Positions 11,625 to 19,253 of a DNA stretch of 30,996 nt are shown here, piece by piece; position 1 is the stretch's first letter, and every line of letters starts with the position of its first letter. The stretch is from Terana coerulea (Eukaryota > Basidiomycota > Agaricomycetes > Polyporales > Phanerochaetaceae): positions 1-30,996 of the forward strand of contig JAKOGH010000544.1 in NCBI GenBank assembly GCA_024811115.1. Direction: 5' to 3'. The notes beneath the pieces were generated by a model. The model did no database searches, was not told the DNA's origin, and worked only from the letters and a program-made list of their open reading frames with translations. Position numbers and translations under genes: made by a program.

Positions 11625-11998
11625 ATACGGACACATGTAATGACCATAATTATATCCACATCTCACACACTTGTGCATTTCTCCAGCGACTGCAAAGTTA
11701 CACTGTGCTCACTCCTCTGCAGACTTCTGAGTTCCTGCACTCCGGTTGCTAATGATGTGGTGTATTATTAGTAGGATGAGCTGGTAAGTCGAAGCACAAG
11801 CACAAAAACCATCAACAAATGGGCATCCATAGGCTGTAGTGCTTGAGCTCACTACACTGACCATTCATCCACAACTTCACACTTTGCAAATTACATGTTA
11901 AAAATGCCCTTAATGCTACTTTTAATGTTGAAAAAGCAATTTTATAATGTATACATAGTCAGCTGAGAGTGGAGCATCTTCTACTGCAACACTTTGAT

Positions 11999-12156
11999 GG
12001 TCATGAGGGAGCATGCAGGTCTCCTGAGGCCATCACGAGCCACCTCGAGCCAGGCGCCCTCCTCTCGGCCGCTCATGATCACACCCAGCATCTGTGAGGC
12101 TTCGTGAGGCAGATGCCGAGGGCGTCTCGAGGCGGCCTGCTCATGAGCCAAATATG
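11999..12156. repeat. second GC-rich palindrome cluster
   Basis: Repeated TCATGAGC, CTCGAG, GCCTCGTGAG and GGCGCC motifs occur in both orientations, matching the cluster at 6437-6535 in kind. Together the two sets bracket the region containing the hAT element. Confidence 0.35.
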
Positions 12157-12219
12157 GAATTTCCGACATGGCACGCCGTGCATAGCCGTGGCGGCAGCGT
12201 GGGTAAGCAGCCAGTGCGC

Positions 12220-12265
12220 ATAAGGTAGGGCTCACGCAGGAGTCAGTACAATCACATGACTGATT
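12220..12265 (+). repeat. DDE element left terminal inverted repeat, 46 bp
   Basis: Identical, inverted, to 16819-16864. It begins ATAAGGTAGGGCTCACGC. Confidence 0.9.
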
Positions 12266-13400
12266 CCCACGGAAGAGTGACGACAGTGACGTTAGACGCC
12301 ACCGTGTTTGACGCGGCTCCCGCAAGAGCGTCGGGGGTCGTCGCGCCGTCCCTCCCCGCTCCTGTGCATGAAACTCCCGAAAAATGGCAACCAATATTGC
12401 TCAGAGATATGTATTATAAATCTGTTTCGTTTTAATATACATTTCCTAGCAACAAACAATTCTTGAAGTGGATTAAAAAGGTGACCCCCGGCAGCCTCAA
12501 GCCCTCAGTATTCTCAGCTTTTCCCCTTCTTGACGCGTCTCTACCATGAACAGGCCAAAGAAGTGGCTTGAGGCACTCAAGAGCCTTGCGAAGCATCCAG
12601 TTTTGCGCAAAAGGATGCGTGAAGACGAAGGGAATAAGGAGAATGTGAGTATTTCAAAGCTTTGTGATATTGCACTGACATACCTCCATCTCAGCAGCAG
12701 GATGCCTCATTGGCATCGTCTCCTACTCGGAAACAAGCCCGTCTCGACCCCATTCCACTGTCCAGGTCATTTTCTACAACTTCTTCACCTGAATCTTCGC
12801 ATATCGCACCTCTGGCCTTGGTCAACGCCCTTCCATCTGATGCATATGATGTCGAACGCGTTCTACCAAGTATTAACGCGTTTTGTGACATTGTAGAAGC
12901 ACAAGAGACAGTACATACCCTCATCCAGGCTTCCCCCGCCAACCTCCCCACGCTTTCTGCCTCTGGTGATGATCCTGCGCGCCCTGGTGAGTAAATCAGC
13001 TCATCTTGCCTTGGAAAACTCTGACAACACACCCGAGAAGCTGTAAACTCAAGCGCACCTGCAAGCTCTTACTACGGCCGCTCCACATCTGTTCCCCCTC
13101 ATTCCCTCACTCTGGTCGCTCTCAGGGCCATCCCTTTGTATCTGCACCCACCGAAGTTGCCGCAGAGGCTGCGCTTCAGGATATACAAGATATCCTGAAG
13201 CCGAGGCGAAACCGCGGGAGCGGCTACAAAGAAGTGGACCTCAATGGTTGGGTGCGCGAACGCCTCGAGCAGATTCGGACAATGTTGCATCATTACACTC
13301 GCACGCAGTCCAAAGATCGAGGGAAGTGGATCCCTGCGTCATTGACCACCGCCCAGGGATATGGCCGAACCGCGTCCTATGCCGCTACCTAGTCTCGGTT

Positions 13401-13479
13401 CCAGACTCTTGACGCACTAGTAAGTAATTTGTTATCGACTACAAATTGGGGCTTGCAGATACGTGCGTCAAGAGTCTGG
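13401..13479. repeat. 17-bp perfect inverted repeat flanking a 45-base spacer
   Basis: CCAGACTCTTGACGCAC (13401-13417) and its exact inverse (13463-13479). The spacer begins GTAAGTAA near 13420 and ends TTGCAG at 13458, so it looks like an intron. The right arm overlaps the first bases of the MITE-like element. Such a fold would pair the two exon edges. Confidence 0.6.
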
Positions 13480-14012
13480 TGACTTTGGCTTAGACGGGTG
13501 TAGATGAGATTCACGTGGCGCTTATCTGTTGTATTGAAGTAAGTAACGCGTTTGTATACGGGCTAGCGCCCTCGGTTTCATGGTTGAGATTTTGAATTGT
13601 TCCTCCTCTTAGCTACGCTTTGTCATCCGTTTTACATCTTAGGTTGATTGGCATCTCTGAAAACTATATGCAAGAGTATTTTTATGATGAGTAAGTCATT
13701 GCAAGGGTACCAGTAACCTGCACAACGAGGGACTGTCTTCCCATTATGCATACTGGGAGGGATATACCCAACATGAGTCCTACCGATAATTCCAGCGTAT
13801 GACTAGATACCAGAAATCAATTTTCAAGATGTTTCTCAATTTTTATACCAAGCGTAGATGTATATGCCGCACAGCGAGACGCGATTTTCAGATGTCATGT
13901 AGGCGCCGAGTAAGCCCATTGTTAGTAGCGGCTTGAAGCATCGTCACAAAAGTTTCTTACCCAGCACTCACGTGCTCCTTATCTACACCCGTCTAAGCGA
14001 AAGTCACCAGAC
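13474..14012. mobile_element. MITE-like element nested in the DDE transposase
   Basis: The two ends are inverse copies: GTCTGGTGACTTT at 13474 and its inverse ending at 14012. Only one mismatch occurs over 32 bases, and the similarity goes on to a shared CACGTG 39 bases in. The 539-bp interior is AT-rich and has no open frame. It lies exactly where the transposase reading is interrupted. No convincing target duplication is visible, so the outer limits may be off by some bases. The element has no transposase of its own. Confidence 0.65.
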
Positions 14013-14015
14013 GCT

Positions 14016-14092
14016 ACAGAGCAAGCTCTGCAGGCGGACTTTTGTAGTCCGATAGCAAACTGATACCATCAGTTTGTTACCTCCTGCTCTGT
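14016..14092. repeat. three consecutive hairpins closed by an 8-bp stem
   Basis: Three perfect hairpins follow each other: CAGAGC/GCTCTG with a 2-nt loop (14017-14030), CGGACT/AGTCCG with a 5-nt loop (14035-14051) and CAAACTGAT/ATCAGTTTG with a 3-nt loop (14056-14076). ACAGAGCA at 14016-14023 can alternatively pair with TGCTCTGT at 14085-14092, closing the whole set. It starts four bases after the MITE-like end. It is not a tRNA: there is no T-loop or D-arm, although one arm can be drawn as a 5-bp stem with a 7-nt loop. Confidence 0.5.
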
Positions 14093-14639
14093 GCGTCTGT
14101 GAACGAGACTAGCCGCTACCATCCGTGAGCATGCTATGGACTTCATCAACGATCGAGAGAGCTTACCGGCCAATCTGTATAGTCGCTGATGCGAGACGCT
14201 TCTGGAGGAGGATGAAGAGTTTGCAGCCGACCTTCTCCTTCATCTTCAGCAGAAGGGGGAAGTGCGTGTGCGCTGCAGACATTGTTGAGTACACAGCGAA
14301 GCCGGAGGTTCAGGCGAAGGTCGGCTTGAAGAAAGCGGTCAGTCATGCAACTTCGAAGCGATGGATGGAGAGGCTTGGCTATCGATGGCAGTCGAAGTTG
14401 CGGGGACAGTACGTCGATGGGCACGAATGTGAAGACGTCATTTATTACCGCTGAGAAAGTCTTCCTACCGGCATGGAACAATATCAAGGACTGTCTACGG
14501 GTTTGGGACAAGGACCATCAAGAAAGGGGTTTCAATTACATAGTTGATGTTGTCAATGGTATGTACTTGGAGTTATCCATTGAAAGAAAAAGATATGATA
14601 GGCTAGTAGAGCCTATGATGCTCTACGGTACATGATCCG

Positions 14640-15980
14640 GTCTACTACGGTCTCTGAGAACCACAAGTAGATGCCTTCTTCTTAAGGAGCTTCCAGTTGG
14701 CTGACTAAGTTCTATTAGAGTTTATGCAAGCCTATGCAAGAAGCCATTCGCTCTGGCATTCTATCCCCGAGCATGCACGGAGCTGAGGCTCTGCGCCTGC
14801 ACCTAAAATTATACGTACCTCGGTCCTTTTCTATTGCCCCTTCACTAACGGCGTGACCTGAGCGCCTGAGAGACCGATTCCGGGTCTTCACACGCGACGT
14901 ACAAAAGACGTGCTGTCTGCCATCGCCTCTGAAGTCCGCATCTCACCTGCATACACCACAGTAAGTCCCAGATTTTACATGTATTGCTACTACTATCAGC
15001 AACACTTACGAGTCACTGACTACACTGGAGCAGCTATGCATGGACAGCAATGTCCAGTGGCCCACAATGCTGCCAATACTCCAGCAGTGGTGGCTTTCTG
15101 GACTGCTGGTGAGTCCTTGTGTTGCTGCGAACAAGGACCGCCCCCAGCACTCACTCTTCTCTACAGGCTCGGGACTTCAGGGTTTCGTATGTGCAGCTGT
15201 GTGTGTATGTAAATATTATCTTCTTCACAAGAATTGCATCTATGCTCATAATTTCCTTTGAAAAATGTGTATTGTATTGTAAAGTCACAGGCATTTGAAT
15301 AGTTAAGGCCTAAGTTATGTCAAACAGCTTGAATTGTCCCAGAAGCGGTAGTATAAGCCATACTAGCACGCATACAGTCTCTCAGAATGAGCACTGGCAG
15401 TTGTGAGATATTCTTGTGGGCCAAATGAGCAATGGGTGCAGGTAACTTGATGCTGGGAGAGGGAGGGAACAATGCAGGCGAGCTCGCTGAAGAGGCCAAA
15501 TATACAATGTCTGAGAAGAACAGTAGCATTCATAGCCTCGTCATTGTAACACATACCACTGGCACACGCATACCCACAGCGGTATATCCAGGCAGTCTCC
15601 TTACTCCGCAATGCTCACGTCCTCACGCCCTCGACACCTCTCAAAAACAGACCCACAGTAACCCTGTTCGCGGAGGGTATTTCCGGCACTGCTGCCTGCA
15701 TTTGATGACACTATAGACCATGTTGCGCGGGAAGCAGGAACGAATATGATAAGGTAAAGGCCAGAGAGAAATGCGAAAGAGAGAGAGCACCGAAAGAAAG
15801 ACGGAAAGAGCGAGCAAGGATGGAGCGAGGAAGGTCGTCGACGTCCAACGCAAGCCCGAGAGGCGTCACGTGCGAGCGATCTACACCTGGATGATCGGAA
15901 GTCACCAGACGTTCTAACGCATCACCGTGCATCGATTATTCGATCTCCGCATGGCAGGCCCCGCCTTGATGCCTTAGACA
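14640..15980. other. unidentified filler inside the DDE element
   Basis: This stretch replaces the catalytic centre of the transposase. A possible pair of introns flanks a coding-like piece around 15035-15120 (donor GTAAGTCC near 14960, acceptor GAGCAG near 15034, donor GTGAGTCC near 15111), but the piece is too short to identify. About 15755-15830 is purine-rich. A divergent MITE-type end lies at 15867-15911. Confidence 0.4.
15867..15911. repeat. divergent second copy of the MITE right end
   Basis: CACGTG, six unrelated bases, ATCTACACC, a variable part and then GAAGTCACCAGACG repeat the layout and spacing of the right end at 13968-14013 exactly. No matching left end was found nearby, other than the one at 13474. 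Confidence 0.45.
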
Positions 15981-15984
15981 CGGA

Positions 15985-16686
15985 ATGGGAACGAGACTAG
16001 GGAAACGGCACACCGTTAAGGTTCCGATGCGCGATGGAGAGCTTCCAGATGGCTCCCCGCAGTCATTCTATTTCCCACCTGACCATCCTCAGCATCCCAG
16101 TCTATTCAAGGGCATGAAGGTCATTCTCGAGGAACGCGGCTATGACGTTACGGGTATTCGCGCCGAGTGCAAGGGCTTCAAGTGCAAGGTCCCCGCTGGT
16201 GCCTCGGTCTCAAGCCCTCCTTGCTGCCTTCGCCGCATGCTCTTCTGCGAGCCTGATTTTGCAGCCGCCAAGTCACGTCTAGAAGAGGTCTGCAAAGAAG
16301 CAGGTGTCCGGGTGCTGTTTCTACCGAAGTTTCACTGCGAACTCAATCCGATTGAGCAGTGCTGGGGCCATGCAAAGCGCACTTACCGCCTTAATCCGCC
16401 ATCATCCAAAGAAGAAGACCTCGAACGGAACACAGTCAACGCTGTTGACTCTGTGGACTTGGTTCACATCAAGCGGTCTGTACTACATATATTCTCACGT
16501 GCGCTTTTACTGATAGTGTATTCTCACAGGTATGCCAATCGCTCTCACAGGTTTTCGGACTGCTATGCGAAAGGTTTGGATGGAGTACTGGCAGCCTTTG
16601 TATCTCAAGTTTTCCATGGTCATCGGACCATTCCTGACTATGTAATCAAAGACTTAGATGAGAGGGGTGTCTTAGAGCATTCTTAG
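15985..16686 (+). pseudogene. DDE transposase, C-terminal half
   Basis: The frame opens inside the conserved region with TRLGKRHTVKVPMRDGELP, followed by DGSPQSFYFP, LFKGMKVILEERG and RAECKGFKC. The diagnostic FLPKFHCELNPIEQCWGHAK (about 16318-16377) has the Glu of NPIE as the third acidic residue of the DDE triad. A 54-nt intron at 16476-16529 (donor GTCTGT, acceptor TCACAG) joins Lys-Arg to RYANRSHRF; the readthrough without splicing also stays open. The stop is TAG at 16684. Codons before 15985 that should encode the first two catalytic Asp residues are absent from the element. The product would be inactive. Confidence 0.8.
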
Positions 16687-16818
16687 CACTTTAATCTGTT
16701 ATTTATTCTCAATCATAGCTCTTAGCTCTGTATCCCGCTGTCGAGGTGTCAGGACGCGTCGCGCTTGATTGCAATTGTCACATTTGGGTCACATTCAGTC
16801 ACATCAATGTAACATGGA

Positions 16819-16864
16819 AATCAGTCATGTGATTGTACTGACTCCTGCGTGAGCCCTACCTTAT
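16819..16864 (-). repeat. DDE element right terminal inverted repeat, 46 bp
   Basis: Identical, inverted, to 12220-12265. It ends GAGCCCTACCTTAT. Confidence 0.9.
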
Positions 16865-17543
16865 ATTCACTCCAACATCGTCTCGCTCTTACGTACCGCC
16901 TCGGAAATCCTCAGTGCATGTTGCGTGGACCATAGTAGACGCTTTGCACGCCATCATGGCCGTCTTCGTCGCTGCCTCGAGCCAGAATAGAACACGGGTT
17001 ATCGACTTCGCCTGCCATCGCTAGGTGGATCTTGTCTCTGTGCGCGTCCCTTCGCTTTCACCAATCAGCCGCCGCGGGTCTTCCATTGACCGTCGCCGGC
17101 CACCGCGTGTCGCGAATCATCAACGAGCTAACCACTGTGCGACGCGTGCGCGTCGCACTCGAAGCCTTCAACCGTCAGCTGGGCCGACCGGAGGGTTGTA
17201 CGTGGGCATACTCCTGCAGATATATTGTGTTAGCCTTCAATGACCTGCTGAGACTGGCTATCGATGGTGGTCGGCTCGGTAGATTTGCTCTAGGCCCGAG
17301 TAGATTGTTTGTCACTGTCCTGGTTTGTAGTAGGCTTAGGTGTACATAGATGACTCGTTAAGAAATACGCAACATGCTCGACATGTTAGTGAACTTGAAC
17401 TAGGGCCTCGTCCCGCAACCCAGTGACTCCGAGCTAGTATGGATCGACGCAGTAACTCAATACGACTGCGAAGCTGAGAGCTGTGTGTCTAAGTCAGCCA
17501 CCTTGTCGTCGTATGCGCAAAGTCATGATCACTCGCCGTATGC
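16865..17543. other. no confident gene between the DDE element and paralog B
   Basis: A well-placed ATG at 16956 opens a 22-codon frame, and another frame at 17032-17349 has coding-like sequence (VSRIINELTTVRRVRVALEA). I could not join the two with an intron in phase. They may be remnants of one gene or chance frames. Confidence 0.35.
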
Positions 17544-19253
17544 CTAAACGCATGTCAGCGACCCGGTGATAGCTCCCAGCCTGACTTCCGGCTGTCGCCC
17601 AAGAGCTTCAAGCTTGTTCTCTTTGCTTTCGTGCACCATCCCCTCGTCTTGTCCGTGCTCGAGCGGCTCGCCGATGTTGCCGATTAAATCGGATGGAACT
17701 CTGAAGTTCGGCAGCGAGAATCTTGAGAAGTGTTGCAAGTCCGAGTGTGTTTGCGAGTCACCAGATGCATTCACTTGCCGGAGGTTGAGCATGAACCGGC
17801 TCATAAGAACGGACGGCTGTTCGAGGCCCCGGCTAATATGAGCGTTGTCGACTCTTAATGACTCGTGCAATCTTACCATGGCTACAATGAGTTGACTGAT
17901 TATCTGCTCGCCCTGGTCCAGGATGAGTTCGTTGAATGACATGACATGAATAGAAGGCCACGAACCAACGTTTCAGAGGTATTGTATATCACTATGTGTG
18001 TGATGTTAAGTCCAAGTAAAGCACTAGAAGACGGGAGGTAATGCAATTAGACCGTGCTGTGCGCCTGTGTTGCGCTGTGTTGCGTACAGAAAATACCAAG
18101 TACCTAGCAACACAATGAGTAACATTCCTCAAGGGAAATGACGGGGCCTCTGACCGTCGCGAAGGAGACAAGACGATACTGATATTGATAGCTTCATTTG
18201 CCTTGCTTCTTGCCAATGCCGGAAGGTTTTAATCCACGTTATCACAAGCACCAGAATGTCCGCCAAAATCAGCGAGCATCTTGTGAACAAGACTACTATT
18301 TATTGAGATTAGTAAGCACGGTAGAAATACCTCCACGAAATTGCTACAAACGGCTGATGGTCGATGTCAGTAAGCTGCAGCAGAAAGGTATGGTGAGCTT
18401 GCCTTTGATTTAGCTTTGGTGAAATATCAATAGTAATCGTACATGTCCTCAGTAGAAGGCCAATATATGCGTAGTGGTAGTTCGTAATGTTGTACTGTGT
18501 CAATGAAATACTTAATAGTCATTGCTACTCGGAGTAAGAATCCCTTACTAGGTTTGTACCAACTGGAACCACTCCAAAAATCGCGATAATTGCGAAGATA
18601 ATTTTAGAATATTCGCGAAAATTCCAGAGAGCGGCTGCACGAAGTGCAGAAAATACTATGTCAAGGCCATGAGTGTTCCAACCAACGCGAGTACTTCAAA
18701 GTACTTTAAAGCACTTACAAGCTACTTGAGCATATCCAATGCAGATGAGCATTTCCTGAATTATAGATACGGGCCTGCAACTGCACAATGCGGGTCAGTA
18801 AGTATTATGGATTGAAAGCAGGCTCTCGGAGCTCAGCACCTCTGTACAATATACAGTGAGCAAGCTAGTAGCGGTATTCATATAATTAGACTGTTACAGA
18901 CCTCTTGTGATAATGGTACGAGCACAAAGATCTGTGCTGCGACCATTGTCCACCGGGTACTGAGAAGTAGTAAAGACGTGGCGGTGAACCGTCTTGTCCA
19001 CACAACAGCAACTTCATCCCTGAAGGTGACCAGATAGTCATAGAAGATTATCACTTAGGAGATAAACATCGAAGTGAACAATTGATACTACAGGCAGCAT
19101 AGCTCCCTGTTACTCACCAGAAACCGCAACAGCTATGTAGTTGCCTGATTGACTGGCAGAAGTCAGGTGTAATTACACGCTGAAAAACATCGGAGGAGTT
19201 GCGACGCACTTTGCAGCGAATTCTTGCGCATATTCTGCACCGGATTGGGCCAT
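17544..19253 (-). CDS. DUF6533 seven-helix membrane protein, paralog B
   Basis: Thirteen exons give 339 codons: 19253-19210, 19152-19118, 19053-18902, 18841-18840, 18780-18719, 18655-18549, 18494-18403, 18353-18352, 18295-18155, 18103-18088, 18023-17966, 17912-17877, 17816-17544. Every exon but the last equals that of paralog C in length. The N-terminus Met-Ala-Gln-Ser-Gly aligns with Met-Ser-Glu-Ser-Gly of C. The DUF6533 block is visible as NYIAVAVS, FYDYLVTFRDEVAVVW and LLLLSTRW. Later helices carry ALFSALRAAALW, PVGTNL, ILADILVLVITW and WYFLALLGLNI, then MSRFMLNLRQV. The tail holds SDLIGNIGEPLEHG. Splice sites are weaker than in A and C: one intron is GC-AG (18402-18354) and donors at 18901 (GTCTGT), 18351 (GTTTGT) and 17965 (GTTCGT) are poor. 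It may therefore be inefficiently spliced, but no stop or frameshift is seen. Confidence 0.78.
18352..18353 (-). other. 2-nt micro-exon 2 of DUF6533 paralog B
   Basis: CC lies between a 49-nt GC-AG intron (18402-18354, branch TACTGAC) and a 56-nt intron (18351-18296, branch TACTAAT). It gives Ser-Leu before the fifth helix. The longer alternative exon ending at 18331 contains an in-frame stop. Confidence 0.72.
18840..18841 (-). other. 2-nt micro-exon 1 of DUF6533 paralog B
   Basis: AG lies between introns of 60 nt (18901-18842) and 59 nt (18839-18781, branch TACTGAC). It gives Glu-Ser-Cys across the junctions, the same as paralog C. Confidence 0.75.

Larger units (their letters stand above)
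10991..12220. other. inter-transposon stretch, no recognised gene
   Basis: I see no protein-coding gene between the hAT right end and the DDE element. The stretch holds a possible tRNA-derived SINE (11400-11624), a triple 16-bp repeat (about 11427-11480), AT-rich sequence at 11880-11960 and a GC-rich palindrome cluster at 11999-12156. Confidence 0.5.
12546..14600 (+). pseudogene. DDE transposase, N-terminal half, interrupted
   Basis: Exon 1 (12546-12644) begins with a true ATG and 33 codons ending Gly-Asn-Lys-Glu-Asn. A GTGAGT intron follows, then exon 2 from 12698, a Ser/Pro-rich linker to 12986. Further coding pieces include KPRRNRGSGYKEVDLNGW (about 13194-13247) and DRGKWIPASLTTAQGYG (about 13315-13365). 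Coding resumes after an insertion with FINDRESLP (about 14138-14164), a basic block, TSKRWMERLGYRW and GQYVDGHECEDV (to about 14446), and RVWDKDH (about 14496-14516). These blocks in this order are those of agaricomycete DDE-superfamily transposases upstream of the catalytic domain. Lesions include stops at about 13392 and 14186 and frameshifts near 13040-13180. The frame then dissolves where the first catalytic Asp would be expected. Confidence 0.75.
12221..16864 (+). mobile_element. Tc1/IS630-like DDE transposon with perfect 46-bp inverted ends
   Basis: Bases 12220-12265 and 16819-16864 are exact inverse copies of each other over 46 nt, the inner end reading ATGACTGATT. Taking the TA at 12221-12222 and at 16862-16863 as the target duplication, the element proper starts AGGTAGGGCTCACGCAGG. 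A TA target is standard for Tc1/mariner/IS630 elements. The element carries a DDE transposase split into an N-terminal part (12546-14600) and a C-terminal part (15985-16686), with the catalytic middle missing. Perfect ends with a ruined gene suggest recent mobilisation in trans or gene conversion of the ends. Confidence 0.85.

Noticed and set aside
14016..14092. A tRNA-like cloverleaf
   Set aside because: The closing stem and one 5-bp/7-nt arm look right, but the D-arm is missing and the third arm has a 3-nt loop with no TTC motif.
15985..16686. An intact single-exon gene
   Set aside because: It is the C-terminal half of a DDE transposase inside an element with defined inverted ends. The ATG used falls in the middle of the conserved domain.
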